Notes: generated by a model not told the origin, from the letters alone. A DNA stretch of 64,000 nt from an uncultured Eubacteriales bacterium (GCA_905207625.1 CAJLLT010000011.1:7047-71046); one strand, 5' to 3'; counted from the stretch's first letter, positions 25,569 through 36,200 are shown. Numbers and translations are program-made.

Positions 25569-26528
25569 ATGGATAAGAACAGCCTTTTTGCGGCGGCGGA
25601 AGCGGCTCTTGCGGAAAAACGCCGCAAGTTTGACGAGGAACAGAGTTATCGGAGAGAACAGATTTTTCAGAAACTTCCCGAGGCAAGGGATCTTGAAAAC
25701 AGGATAAGCTCCGGTTTTGCCTCTTTTGCCGAGGCTATATTTGACGGGGCGACTCAGGAGGATCTTGATCGGTGTCAGGAGGAGAACCTCCGCCTGCAGC
25801 AGCGGCAGCGTGACCTGCTTCAGCAGGCGGGATTCGAGCCCGATGCCCTTGATCCTAAATTCTTCTGTCCGAAATGCCGTGATTCCGGGTATGTGGAATA
25901 TGAGCGCTGTTCATGTTTCAAGCGTGAATATTCCCGGTTGCTGATTGAAAATTCCAACCTTGCGGGGACATACGGTCAGATGACCCTTGACAAATTCAGA
26001 ACCGACTATTACGGCTCCGATGAGAAGAGAATGGGTCAGATGCTCGATATAATGCATCGCTATATTTCATCTTTCGGTAACGGCTCAAGAAATTTTCTTT
26101 TTACCGGGGTCCCCGGATGCGGAAAAACGTTTCTTTCCTGTGCGGTGGGTTATGCCCTAATTGACAAGGGGTTCGTAGTATGCTATACGCCGGTCCAGGA
26201 CATGATAGCGGAATTTGAGAATGAAAAATTCGGTAAGAACGGCGGAGCGGATACCTCCGTTTATACCGGGTGTGACCTGTTGATAATTGACGATCTCGGT
26301 ACTGAGTTCCAGACCCCGTTTTCGGATTCCGTGATATATAACGTGGTAAATAACCGTATAAATATGCAGAAACCCATGATAATAAGTACGAACTACAGCA
26401 TTGACGATATGGAGAATGTGTATCACGACCGGCTGCGTTCAAGGCTTGCACATGAGTTTGCCGTAGTAACTTTCCCGTCTGTGGATATACGCAACGAAAA
26501 ACGGATAAGAAAGGTGAACGGCAAATGA
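25569..26528 (+). CDS. DnaI/DnaC-like helicase loader ATPase
   Basis: AAA+ ATPase that loads the replicative helicase onto single-stranded DNA. The 319 residues have an N-terminal coiled-coil region, a zinc finger CPKCRDSGYVEYERCSC near residues 97-113, Walker A TGVPGCGKTF near 180 and Walker B LLIIDDLGTEF near 235, followed by sensor I STNYS near 275 and an Arg-finger region RLRSRL near 290. Linked to the DnaD gene (3-base gap) and overlapping rlmA by ATGA. Confidence 0.92.
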   Translation: MDKNSLFAAAEAALAEKRRKFDEEQSYRREQIFQKLPEARDLENRISSGFASFAEAIFDGATQEDLDRCQEENLRLQQRQRDLLQQAGFEPDALDPKFFCPKCRDSGYVEYERCSCFKREYSRLLIENSNLAGTYGQMTLDKFRTDYYGSDEKRMGQMLDIMHRYISSFGNGSRNFLFTGVPGCGKTFLSCAVGYALIDKGFVVCYTPVQDMIAEFENEKFGKNGGADTSVYTGCDLLIIDDLGTEFQTPFSDSVIYNVVNNRINMQKPMIISTNYSIDDMENVYHDRLRSRLAHEFAVVTFPSVDIRNEKRIRKVNGK

Positions 26529-27358
26529 CCGGAGGCTTTTTGAAATGTCCCGTGTGCGGAGACAGCCTTACTGTAAGTGTGCCACGGAAGAGGGCTTTTT
26601 GCCCCCGGGGACATTCTTTTGACCGGGCGGCTGAGGGATATTTTAATCTCGTTACGCGTCCGTCTCAGTCCTCTTCCGGAGATCCTGCGGAGACCGTTGC
26701 CGCGAGACGGGCATTTTTTTCTCACCCGGCGGGTTATTATGAACCCCTTGCCACGACCCTCTGCTCCATCATTGATTCTTTGCCTGTTTCCGGGATTGCC
26801 GCCGCCGCGGATGCCTGCTGCGGAGAAGGGTATTTTACGCGCAGGATAATGGCCCGGGTGCGGAAAAAATCTCCCGAAGCGGCATGCTATGCCTTTGACC
26901 TGTCTAAAAAAGCGGTGAAGATCGCTTCAAAGGCTGACCCTGAAACTCAGTACTTTACCGCAAATGTGTCTCATATACCGCTCGAGACCGGAAGTGTGGG
27001 GCTTCTTACCCATATATTTGCCCCGGTTGCGGCGGAGGAGTTTTACCGTGTTCTTTCCTCCGACGGATACATAATCCGGGTGTTTCCGGGAAAAAAGCAT
27101 TTGTGGCAGATAAAATGCGCCCTTTACGAAAATCCCTACGAAAACGATGAAGATCCGTCAATGCCGTCTGATTTCAGGCTTGTTGACTTCAAAAAGGTCA
27201 GCACTGAGGCGGAATTGGATAATCAGTCCCTGAGAAATCTGCTTCTGATGACTCCGTACTCCTTCAGAACGAAAAAAGAAGCCCTTGAAAGGCTTCTTCT
27301 CTGTCCGGGTATGCTTGTTACTTTGGAGTTTGTGGTCAATGTATATAAAAAGGGCTGA
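26525..27358 (+). CDS. 23S rRNA guanine-N1 methyltransferase, RlmA family
   Basis: SAM-dependent enzyme that methylates a guanine in helix 35 of 23S rRNA. The 277 residues show the N-terminal zinc finger (CPVC near residue 8, then CPRGHSFDRAAEGYFNL near 26), the family signature GDPAETVAARRAFF near 53, and SAM motif I as DACCGEGYF near 98. RlmA(I) and RlmA(II) cannot be told apart here. ATGA overlap with the loader gene. Its stop codon directly abuts the stop codon of sigG on the other strand. Confidence 0.9.
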   Translation: MTGGFLKCPVCGDSLTVSVPRKRAFCPRGHSFDRAAEGYFNLVTRPSQSSSGDPAETVAARRAFFSHPAGYYEPLATTLCSIIDSLPVSGIAAAADACCGEGYFTRRIMARVRKKSPEAACYAFDLSKKAVKIASKADPETQYFTANVSHIPLETGSVGLLTHIFAPVAAEEFYRVLSSDGYIIRVFPGKKHLWQIKCALYENPYENDEDPSMPSDFRLVDFKKVSTEAELDNQSLRNLLLMTPYSFRTKKEALERLLLCPGMLVTLEFVVNVYKKG

Positions 27359-28126
27359 TCATTCCGACCCCATTCTTCGTTTGATGTGCCCCAGAGCGCT
27401 TTTTTCAAGTCTTGACACCTGTGCCTGGGATATCCCGATCTCTTCCGAGACCTCCACCTGTGTCTTTCCGCTGAAATAGCGCAGGGACAGTATTTTTCTC
27501 TCTCTGTCAGTAAGTTCCTTTATCGCCCGGCGTAATTCTATTTCCTCTATCCAGTCCGATGCCCCATCGCTTTTGTCGCTGACCTGATCCATGATGTATA
27601 TGGTGTCGTCAGCCTGTCCGAAAACCGGTTCCGAAAGTGACATCGGCGCCGCAATGGCATCCATTGCCACCACGACCTCTTCCCGGGGCATTCCCAGTTC
27701 CCTGGATATCTGCTCCACCGTGGGTTCCACGTTCATTTCAGCCATGAGCCTTTCCTTTGCGGCAAGCGCCTTATATGCGGTGTCTCTCATGGAACGGCTG
27801 ACCCGGATAGGATTATTGTCTCTGAGATAGCGGCGTATCTCGCCGATTATCATCGGTACGGCATAGGTGGAAAATCTGACCTGCTGGGTAACATCGAAAT
27901 TGTCCAGTGCTTTTATAAGCCCCACACATCCCACCTGGAACAGATCATCGGGACTTTCCGCCCTTCCCGCAAAACGCTGTATGACGCTCAGCACAAGTTT
28001 AAGATTTCCGTTGATGAATTCTTCCCTTGCGGCTTTGTCTCCTTTTGCCATGCGTCCGAGAAGCTGTGCCTGCTTCTCTTCAGACAGAACCTTCAGCTCG
28101 GAGGTGTTTACTCCGCAGATCTCCAC
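27359..28126 (-). CDS. sigG: RNA polymerase forespore sigma factor SigG
   Basis: Late forespore sigma factor; it directs spore germination-receptor, SASP and protection genes. The 255 residues include the SigG hallmark EICGVNTSELKVL at the N-terminus, region 2 (DDLFQVGCVGLIKALDNFD, VRFSTYAVPMIIGEIRRYLRDNNPIRVSRS near 62-112), region 3 and region 4 (KTQVEVSEEIGISQAQVSRLEKSAL near 222-246). The likely start is GTG 28126 with AAGGA 11 bases upstream; upstream codons would read INKV as in the B. subtilis protein, but a stop lies just above. A SigF-like promoter lies at 28176-28204. Confidence 0.96.
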   Translation of the reverse strand: MEICGVNTSELKVLSEEKQAQLLGRMAKGDKAAREEFINGNLKLVLSVIQRFAGRAESPDDLFQVGCVGLIKALDNFDVTQQVRFSTYAVPMIIGEIRRYLRDNNPIRVSRSMRDTAYKALAAKERLMAEMNVEPTVEQISRELGMPREEVVVAMDAIAAPMSLSEPVFGQADDTIYIMDQVSDKSDGASDWIEEIELRRAIKELTDRERKILSLRYFSGKTQVEVSEEIGISQAQVSRLEKSALGHIKRRMGSE

Positions 28127-28175
28127 TTTGTTTATTTTCCTTCACTCTCCGTCGCCTTTTATTGTACTATGATAG

Positions 28176-28204
28176 AATTATGTCCGGCGGGGAAATTTTT
28201 ATTC
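28176..28204 (-). promoter_or_regulatory. SigF/SigG-type promoter of sigG
   Basis: On the minus strand GAATA (28204-28200), 14 bases, GGACATAATT (28185-28176) matches the forespore consensus (GNATA and GGNNANANT). Position gives a leader of about 45 bases. Confidence 0.72.
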
Positions 28205-28212
28205 CGGGGTAA

Positions 28213-28602
28213 ATGATGGAAAAAATAGCCTTTTTACGCCGTTTCGGTGTCATAAGAATAATAGCGGTGCTGATTTTTCTTCTTGTCTGCTTTCTGCTTT
28301 TCGGAGCGGAAAGCGATCTTCCCGCAACCTCCGTGTGCGCCATAAAAAACATCACCGGATACGACTGTGCCGGATGCGGGGCAACAAGGGCGGCAGTGTG
28401 CCTGCTTCATTTCCGGTTCAGGGATGCGTTCGGATATAATCCCGTTGTAACCTGTCTGATTGCCCCTGCCGCATTTCTGGTGCTGCTGCAGGACATATAT
28501 ACTGTTTTTATCCGTCTGTTCGGCAAATTCCGGCTTTCAGCCACAGAGACTCTTTATTACACCTGCTTTGGCGGACTGCACCCGGAAAAGGAGCGGAAAT
28601 GA
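28213..28602 (+). CDS. DUF2752 membrane protein
   Basis: A 129-residue protein with an N-terminal membrane helix (residues 12-32), the DUF2752 core CAIKNITGYDCAGCGATRA near residues 42-60 with its CxxCGxTRA motif, FGYNPVVTCL near 73, and a second membrane segment near 78-100. Family function is unknown; the conserved cysteines may bind a metal or form disulfides. Two adjacent ATG codons (28213, 28216) are possible starts, with only a weak ribosome site. The next gene overlaps by ATGA. Confidence 0.82.
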   Translation: MMEKIAFLRRFGVIRIIAVLIFLLVCFLLFGAESDLPATSVCAIKNITGYDCAGCGATRAAVCLLHFRFRDAFGYNPVVTCLIAPAAFLVLLQDIYTVFIRLFGKFRLSATETLYYTCFGGLHPEKERK

Positions 28603-28790
28603 GAATTCTGATCGATTTTTCATGGCTGTTTCCCGTAATAACCGGTTGGGTCTTTGCCTTCCTGTGCGGGCTTAAATATTCCTGTCTGCGCCGCAACAGA
28701 CCCTGCCCCACGGCGGATAAACTTATACCTGCCACCGGATGTGTTTTTGCCCTTTTCTTTGTGGCGTGGGGTATAGTCAGAAACCTGTGA
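28599..28790 (+). CDS. Small two-helix membrane protein
   Basis: A 63-residue protein starting in an ATGA overlap with the DUF2752 gene. It has two membrane segments (about residues 8-24 and 44-60) joined by a loop rich in Arg, Pro and Cys (CLRRNRPCPTADK). I do not recognise a family. Its coupling to the DUF2752 gene suggests that the two products act together in the membrane. Confidence 0.65.
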   Translation: MRILIDFSWLFPVITGWVFAFLCGLKYSCLRRNRPCPTADKLIPATGCVFALFFVAWGIVRNL

Positions 28791-28848
28791 TTGCCGGCGG
28801 ACGCCGTAAATATAAATTCAGAGTATAAAACCTTCGGAGGACATAAAA

Positions 28849-29961
28849 ATGCTTGAGTACAGCAATGACACACGAAAGATACAGCAGATGCTTGACAGCG
28901 ACAGGGGACACATAATCCTTGAAAACGGAGTGTACGACATCACCCGCTCACTTGTCATTCACGATAATACCCGCCTGAGCCTGATGCCCGGCGCGGTACT
29001 TCGTCTGGCTGACGGAGCAAATACTTACCTCATCGTCAATGACGGATACGGAAAACAGGCTGATATAGGCAAAAAAATAACTAAAAACGTTATTATCGAG
29101 GGTGGAACCTGGGACGGTAACAACGTCAATCAGGTCCGAACTTCGGACGAGGTCAGGGACACTTATCATGAGTTCCATGATGAATGCTATTACGGAATGC
29201 TCACCCGCTTTATAGGGATGCAGGATTTTACGCTCCGTGACGTTGTTGTAAAGAACCCTGAAGCTTACGCCATGCAGATATCTCTTGTGGACCGGTTTAC
29301 CGTGGAGCATATCCGGTTTGACTATAATCTGCTCCGGGAGAATATGGACGGTGTACATATCAACGGTCCCGCCAGAAACGGAAGGATCATTGACATAAAG
29401 GGTGCCACAAACGATGACCTTGTCGCCCTTAACTGCGATGACTGCTGGTCTACAATGATAACCCACGGTGCTATAGAAAATATTCTCGTGGATGGACTCT
29501 GGTCCGACAACGGCTATACCGCCGTACGTCTGCTGTCCAGCGGCGACCCGATGAATAATATCCAGATACGGAATATTTTCGGAACCTACAGATACTATGC
29601 CGTATCCTTCACGCACCATCGTTGCCCGCCCTACGGTCCGGTATGGATGAACAATATTTCCGTTGACGGTGTGTTTGCCTCCAAGCCCACGGATACCGTC
29701 AAGAATCCTCAGCCGATAATCTGGTTTGCCTGGGGTACCCACAGCGGTAACGTATCCATAAGAAACGTACACCGCGACGAATATGCCGATACCATAGCCC
29801 CCACGGTACAGATAGATCCCGACAGCACTGTGGAAAGACTTGTGCTTTCGGATATGACCCAGAAATTCCATAACTGCGAGGAGATCCCCATGATCCTCTT
29901 CAACGGCGGCGAAGTCAGGGATCTGCACATGAACAATGTACAGGGATTTGAAAACAGATAA
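28849..29961 (+). CDS. GH28-like right-handed beta-helix protein, no signal peptide
   Basis: A 370-residue pectin-lyase-fold protein. The N-terminal NGVYDITRSLVIHDNTRLSLMPGAVLRL (residues 25-55) is the typical opening of glycoside hydrolase 28-like/pectate-lyase superfamily proteins. ENMDGVHINGP near residue 165 and TNDDLVALNCDD near 188 occupy the position of the polygalacturonase catalytic Asp clusters, but the exact GH28 motifs are not intact. There is no signal peptide, so it would act in the cytoplasm on imported oligosaccharides or be a structural homologue. GGAGGA precedes the ATG. addB starts 20 bases downstream. Confidence 0.75.
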   Translation: MLEYSNDTRKIQQMLDSDRGHIILENGVYDITRSLVIHDNTRLSLMPGAVLRLADGANTYLIVNDGYGKQADIGKKITKNVIIEGGTWDGNNVNQVRTSDEVRDTYHEFHDECYYGMLTRFIGMQDFTLRDVVVKNPEAYAMQISLVDRFTVEHIRFDYNLLRENMDGVHINGPARNGRIIDIKGATNDDLVALNCDDCWSTMITHGAIENILVDGLWSDNGYTAVRLLSSGDPMNNIQIRNIFGTYRYYAVSFTHHRCPPYGPVWMNNISVDGVFASKPTDTVKNPQPIIWFAWGTHSGNVSIRNVHRDEYADTIAPTVQIDPDSTVERLVLSDMTQKFHNCEEIPMILFNGGEVRDLHMNNVQGFENR

Positions 29962-29981
29962 ATAACCGACGGAGGGAATAT

Positions 29982-32900
29982 ATGGAACTTATTCTCGGCA
30001 GAACGGGCAGCGGCAAAAGCCGTCTTGTCGCGGACAGAGTCTCCGACCTCCTGGATAAAAAAAATGATCCGGGCACGGAGACAGGGGCAAAGATTCTTGT
30101 CATCGTGCCCGATCAGTATACTATGGGAATCGAGAAGTATTACCTTGAGCGGTTTGGCGAAAAATCCATGACCCGGATAGAGGTTATGTCTTTCAAGCAG
30201 CTTTGCCGGCTTACCTTTGCCCGTAGCGGAGGCAAGGATCTCCGAGTCCTTGGCGACGGAGGCAAAAATGTTCTTACCGCAAAAGCGTTTGACGCCGTTG
30301 CGCCGATGCTTCGCTGGTATCGTCCGGAAAACGGGAAGATAAGCTTTTACACCTCCCTTGCCCGTTCTCTGACCCAGCTCAAGGCTGCCGGCGTTTCTCC
30401 GGAGGAGCTGACCCGTACGGCGCAGAAGACGGGAAACGACAAACTGTACGATATTTCCCTTGTTTACGGCGCGTATGAGGCGCTTCTGACAAGCGGACTT
30501 TTTGATCCCACGGATGGACTTAATCTGCTTGCGGTTCAGGCTACGGAAAAAAGGATTTTCGAGGGCCGGAAGATCTTTTTTGATAATTTCCGTACTTTTT
30601 CCCATCAGGAACTGAGGACTCTCTGCGCTTTCATTGCCGGAGGTGCGGATGTAACCGCAGCACTTCCGGCAGAGGGACTCCGGGCGGACAGGTATACACT
30701 GCTGGATACGGTATCCGCCCAGGCAAGAAGTATCTGTGCCGCGGCGGAAAAATACGGCAGATCCATTGAGGTCACGGTGCTGTCAGACAATAAAAGGGCT
30801 TTGTCGGCGGACCTGGCGGCTCTCCAGAAAAACATTTTTTCGGAAAGCCCTCAGTCTTTTCCCGGGCAGCCCGGGTCTGTCCGGATATACAAAGCGTCCG
30901 ATATGGCGGACGAGGTTGATCATGTTGCCTGTACTATTACGGAAATGCTGCGTGACGGCGGTTGCAAAGCGGAGAAATTCGTAATAACAGCCCGGGATCT
31001 GGATGCATATGCCGCTTACCTTGATCCTATATTCGACCGCTACGGATTACCTCTTTTTTACCATAAGAAAACACCTTTGAGACAGAAAAAGCCCGTGGCT
31101 CTGATACAGGCTCTTTTTTCCTCGGTGATATACGGGCTGGAACGGGAAACGGTCCTTTCTCTGCCCAAAACCGGGCTGACCTCTCTGTCGATAGAGGATA
31201 TTTCCGTCTTTGAAAACTATGTTGAGAAATGGAATATAAACTACGGAGGTTTCCTTTCGGATTTTACCCGCAGTGTTTACGGATACGGAAGACCCGTTGA
31301 TGAACGGGATCGCGAGGCTCTTGAGAGGATAAACGGGGTCCGCCGCAGGGTAATGGAAATATTTACCGGTTTCGCGGAAAAAGTAAAGGGAGACAAGACC
31401 GTCCGGCAGATATCCCTTGCCGTATACGATGTGTTCACGGCTCTCGGGGTGGACAAAACTCTTTCCGAAGCGGGGCAGGATTATCTCCGGTTCGGCGAGG
31501 ACGCAATGTATGCGGAACAGTGCCGGACCTATGAGACCGTTATGCAAGCCCTTGATGAGCTTGTCGTCACGGCGGGCGACGATGTGATGGATACAGGCAA
31601 ATACCGGGAAATGCTTCTGTCCATAATCGACCGGACCGATATCGGAATACTTCCCACATCAGGGGATCGCATTGTTGCCGGAGGGGCGGAGACCGTTCCG
31701 TTCCTTTCCCCGGATTATGTCTTTGTGCTCGGACTCAACGACGGAGTATTCCCGCCGGCTTTTTCCGACGGGGATCTGCTGGATGACGGAGATAAAGTCC
31801 TGCTCGAAACGGAACTTGAAAAAACAGTGGGACAGTCCGCCGACGAAAGCGTTATGTATGAAAGATACCTTGTATATAATGCGCTCAGCGCCGCACGGAA
31901 GGGCCTTTTTCTGTCCTATAACTCAGACAGGGAAAGCAGTTGCGCCATAGATGAGGTTTGCCGGGTATTCCCGGATATAAAAACCGAGACTGTGCCGGAA
32001 ACTTCCGCTGACGAGGGCTTTTGCCGGAGACTTCAGAATCAGAGCGCATCATTTGACATATACACACGGACCCTTGATCCCGTGCTCAGGGCATACTTTG
32101 AAAAAACACCGTACTCAAGGTTTATTGATATGGCGGAAAATGCCCCGGGTGAGGAGAAACTTTCCGAGCAGACTTCAAAAAAACTTTTCGGCAGGGATAT
32201 GTATCTTTCCGCATCCCAGGCGAACACCTTCGGCGGATGCCGGTTCTCTTATTTCTGTAAATTCGGGCTGAGGCTTCAGGAGCAGCGTGCGGCGGCTCTC
32301 GACAAACTCAACACCGGTAACTTTTTCCATGCCGCTCTGGAAGCGATAGTTCCCCAGGGGCTGGAGGAAAGCGATGAGGTCCTCCGTGCCCGTGCCAGAG
32401 ATTTCGCAAGAAATTATTTCGCCGTGGTCGATGACGGAAAAGCCCGGACAAAAAGATATTTCGACCGGCTGACGGAAAAGCTTGCGACCCTTGTATGCCT
32501 GTTCAGAGATCAGCTCCGGGGATCGGAATTTCGTCCGGTGGAATTTGAGCTTACCGTGGGACAGGACGAGAGGGTAAAGCCCATGTTCATACCCGTTGAG
32601 GACGGTAACGTTGTCTGGATAGGAAAAGTTGACCGGGTGGATGCCTACGAAAAGGACGGAAAGCGTTATCTGCGTATAATTGACTATAAGACGGGAAATC
32701 ATCCTTTCGACCTGAAACAGGTGTATTACGGAACGGATGTACAGATACTGATGTACCTTTATACCCTTACCTGTTCCGACGGTGAGTATAAGGGAAGTCT
32801 GCCTGCGGAGGTCCTTTACCTGAAATCCGATACCCCCCCGGTCAATGTTCTCCGGGGAAAGGGAATGGAAAAGGTTATCCGTGAACAGTTTAAAAATATA

Positions 32901-33269
32901 CGTCCCACCGGTCTTATCCTTGAAGACGATGATGTGATAAAAGCCGCGGGTGAAGGACTTGTTCCTACCGTGGCGCGGAAAATTAATACAGCAACTCTGG
33001 AGCAGTTCGGGAAGCTTTTTGAATACATCCGCTCCCTTCTTGCGGATATGGGGAAGGATATACGTCACGGGAGATTCGGGAAAAATCCTCTCTGCTGCGG
33101 CAAGGATGACTCTCCCTGTGATTTCTGCCTGATAAACAGGTACTGCGACCGGGAAAGAGCCATATCCTGCGTCGGAAGACAGATGACGGAGAAACCCGAC
33201 AGCGAAAGTATTTACGGACTTATGGAAAAGAAAATGGAGGAGGCGGGTAAAGATGGCGTGGACCGCTGA
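29982..33269 (+). CDS. addB: ATP-dependent helicase/deoxyribonuclease subunit B (AddB)
   Basis: Chi-recognising subunit of the AddAB helicase-nuclease that processes double-strand breaks for RecA. The 1095 residues have Walker A LGRTGSGKSRL near residue 5, an inactivated-helicase middle part, and the C-terminal RecB-like nuclease with GKVDRVD near 882 and IIDYKTG near 900. The iron-sulfur cysteines are visible: one in GGCRFSYFC near 752 and three in the C-terminal CCGKDDSPCDFCLINRYC block near 1033-1050. Its end overlaps addA by 17 bases. Confidence 0.95.
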   Translation: MELILGRTGSGKSRLVADRVSDLLDKKNDPGTETGAKILVIVPDQYTMGIEKYYLERFGEKSMTRIEVMSFKQLCRLTFARSGGKDLRVLGDGGKNVLTAKAFDAVAPMLRWYRPENGKISFYTSLARSLTQLKAAGVSPEELTRTAQKTGNDKLYDISLVYGAYEALLTSGLFDPTDGLNLLAVQATEKRIFEGRKIFFDNFRTFSHQELRTLCAFIAGGADVTAALPAEGLRADRYTLLDTVSAQARSICAAAEKYGRSIEVTVLSDNKRALSADLAALQKNIFSESPQSFPGQPGSVRIYKASDMADEVDHVACTITEMLRDGGCKAEKFVITARDLDAYAAYLDPIFDRYGLPLFYHKKTPLRQKKPVALIQALFSSVIYGLERETVLSLPKTGLTSLSIEDISVFENYVEKWNINYGGFLSDFTRSVYGYGRPVDERDREALERINGVRRRVMEIFTGFAEKVKGDKTVRQISLAVYDVFTALGVDKTLSEAGQDYLRFGEDAMYAEQCRTYETVMQALDELVVTAGDDVMDTGKYREMLLSIIDRTDIGILPTSGDRIVAGGAETVPFLSPDYVFVLGLNDGVFPPAFSDGDLLDDGDKVLLETELEKTVGQSADESVMYERYLVYNALSAARKGLFLSYNSDRESSCAIDEVCRVFPDIKTETVPETSADEGFCRRLQNQSASFDIYTRTLDPVLRAYFEKTPYSRFIDMAENAPGEEKLSEQTSKKLFGRDMYLSASQANTFGGCRFSYFCKFGLRLQEQRAAALDKLNTGNFFHAALEAIVPQGLEESDEVLRARARDFARNYFAVVDDGKARTKRYFDRLTEKLATLVCLFRDQLRGSEFRPVEFELTVGQDERVKPMFIPVEDGNVVWIGKVDRVDAYEKDGKRYLRIIDYKTGNHPFDLKQVYYGTDVQILMYLYTLTCSDGEYKGSLPAEVLYLKSDTPPVNVLRGKGMEKVIREQFKNIRPTGLILEDDDVIKAAGEGLVPTVARKINTATLEQFGKLFEYIRSLLADMGKDIRHGRFGKNPLCCGKDDSPCDFCLINRYCDRERAISCVGRQMTEKPDSESIYGLMEKKMEEAGKDGVDR

Positions 33270-36200
33270 ACAGCTTACCGCAATACAACAACGCCGCACC
33301 ATGCTGGTTTCCGCCGCGGCGGGATCGGGCAAAACATCGGTCCTTTCCAACCGGGTTCTTGAATATGTCCGTTCCGGAGGAAGTCTCGACCGCCTTCTGA
33401 TAGCTACCTTCACCGAACTTGCCGCTGGGGAAATGAGGGACAGGATCGGGAAACTTCTGCGCAGTGACGACTGCGGGACGGATATAGACCATGTCCGACG
33501 TCAGAGACTTTTGCTGTACAAAGCCCGGATAGGGACCATTGACAGTCTTTTCGGCTCCATTGTCCGGAAAAACTTCCGTGTTGCCGGGGTGAATCCCGAT
33601 TTTTCAGTTCTCTCCGCGGGGGAAAGCCGGCTGATGCGCTCCGAGATCCTTGACGGTATACTGGAAAAATTCTGCGCCGAAAGAAGCCGTGAATATGAAA
33701 CCCTTGTTGCCGTGTTCGGCGGCGACGACCGGGAAAAGAGCCTTTCCGATGCGGTAAACAGTATCTATGATAAGGCTATGTCTATGCCGTTTCCGGGCAA
33801 GTGGCTGGATATGTGGCTTGGCATGTATTCGGATATCCGGCCCTGGATAACTGCTGTTTCCACCGAAATCCGGGGAGATCTGGAGTCTGTTGCGGCGGTG
33901 TATGACGGGATCCTCGCGTCCGGAACACTGAATGAAAAAGTTACCGGAATGTGCCGGGCGGAGCGTTCTCAGCTTGAGTCCGTTTACGAAAAGCTTGAGG
34001 CGGATCTTCCGGACTGGGATGCGGTATGCGCTGCCGCAAACTTCGGTATGGCAAATATGCCTTCCAAAGGCGGAATAGATAAGTCCGATCCGTGGAACAG
34101 AAGCTACGGTTATTACCGCGGATGGGTCAGAAACAATATTTTCGGGACGACGGATGCGGACAAAAATGCGGAGCTTTACCGTATAAGTCTTGCGGATGCC
34201 GAAAAAGACATGGAGGCTCAGCGTCCGGCGGTGAAATGTCTTTTTGACATTGTAGGCGAATATATTTCCGCTCTTCGCGCTCAGATGGACCGCCGTAACA
34301 GGTATTCCTTCAACGCAGTGGCACAGATGGCGCTTGCACTGGTTGTGAAGGAAGAAAGCTTTACTCCTGAATGCGGCGATTTTGAGGTTACGCCGATAGC
34401 CTTGGAAATACGCAGGGAGTATGATGAGGTTCTGGTGGATGAATATCAGGACACCAACGCCCTGCAGGACTGCTTTTTCCGCGCGATTGCTCCCGTTGAC
34501 GGGAACGGACCGAGATTTTTCGCTGTGGGTGACGTTAAACAGAGTATCTATAATTTCAGAAATGCCGAGCCGGAAAACTTTATCCGTCGCGGCAGGGAAA
34601 TGGATACGGTATGGCTCAACAGCAATTTCCGAAGCCGGAAAGGTGTCCTTGACTTTACCAATTTTGTGTGCTCACAGCTTTTTTCGGAACGGACAGGGGG
34701 AGTGTGTTACTCTGAACCGGAGCCGGACGATCCTTTCGGCGGGAAAAGGGATAAAACAACTCCTCTTTCCGGCGAGGATCATGTTCTTCGTCACGGAAAT
34801 ACCTCTTACCCCGGGAAGGAAGAACCCGATGCGGAGGTTTATTTTACCGACTGTAAAGGAAATGCTGAGGAGAAGGCTTTTGCGCTTGCCGGAACTGCGG
34901 CGGAGAGAATACTGCAAATGATGCAGTCAATGACCGTCGGACCCAGTGGGCAGACCCGTCCGTTGCGGTATTCCGATATTGCGGTACTGACCCCAAAGCT
35001 CAAGGGTGTCGCCTCTGTGTATATGCAGGTTTTCGAAAGAGCGGGCATTCCCTGCGTAGGAAGGGACAACGAACCTTTTCTCTGCCGTACCGAAGCGAAT
35101 ATAATTATGGCACTGCTTCAGGTAATAGATGACCCTTTCAAGGATATTCCGCTTTTTGCGGTGATGTTTTCCGAACTTTTCGGTTTCAGTGCCGATGAAC
35201 TTGCCAGGATAAGGCTTTATGACCGGAAAGGAGCTTTTTACGAAGCCGTACGGAAGGCTGCAGAGGACGGGGATGACAAGGCGGACGCCTTTGTTGCACA
35301 GATAGAAAAATACCGTCTTCTCGCTGATGATTTCCCGGTTTACAAGCTTATATGGCGTATTTATACCGATACCGGATACCCGGATGCGGTATCCTGCCTT
35401 CCTGCCGGAGCTCAGCGAAGGGCGACCCTTATGCAGCTTTATGATTTTGCCAGGGATTACTGCTCACGGACAGAGGGCGGTCTTTACCGGTTTCTGAAAT
35501 ATGCCGAAGCTGCGGCGGAGGAAGAGACCGTTCCCGGAAACGGAGAAGTAAAAGGGAATTTTGTGCGGATAATGACCGTACACGGGTCAAAGGGGCTGGA
35601 ATTCCCGGTCTGCATTTTCTGTGTTCCGCAAAGGCGCGGATCCGAAAGCAAACCTGTGCTTTTCGATCCGGAGTACGGTGTCGCCGCCAAGATAAGGGAT
35701 AAAAACAGGTTCAGTCAGCAGAACACCCTTATGACATATACCCTGAAATATATCCGTCGCCGTAAGGAGGCTTCGGAGGAACTCCGGAAACTGTATGTAG
35801 CCATGACCCGTGCAAGGGAAAAACTGGTGATCATTTCCGAGATGCCATCCAAGGGGGATATTGAGGCTGCTCAGTCAGATATTATGATGCCGCGGCCGTC
35901 CCCGCTTAATGTGACGCAGAATCTTTCAGTTCCCGGGTTGCTTTACGCTTCGGTTCTGAGACATCCCGATTTCGATCCTGATGATATTTCCGGTGTGAAA
36001 AAACTCCGGTGCGAAAGCCCGGCGAAAATACTCTATGGAGTCCTTCCTCCGGATAATGTGCAGGCACAGACCGGCAAAGCCCCTGAAGGTTCCGGTGCGG
36101 ATATAACCGGGGAGGAACTTGACCGCCGTTTCTCTTACAGGTATCACGTCTCGTCTGCTCCGGCGAAGGTAAGTGTCACGGAGGTTGCGAAAAATAAGCT

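Noticed and set aside
28127..28138. Upstream start for sigG that would read INKVEICGV
   Set aside because: The codons fit the Bacillus protein, but there is only an ATA codon and a stop just upstream; GTG 28126 has the ribosome site.
32175..33413. A 412-codon minus-strand open frame
   Set aside because: Antisense to addB/addA; the translated sequence shows no family motif.
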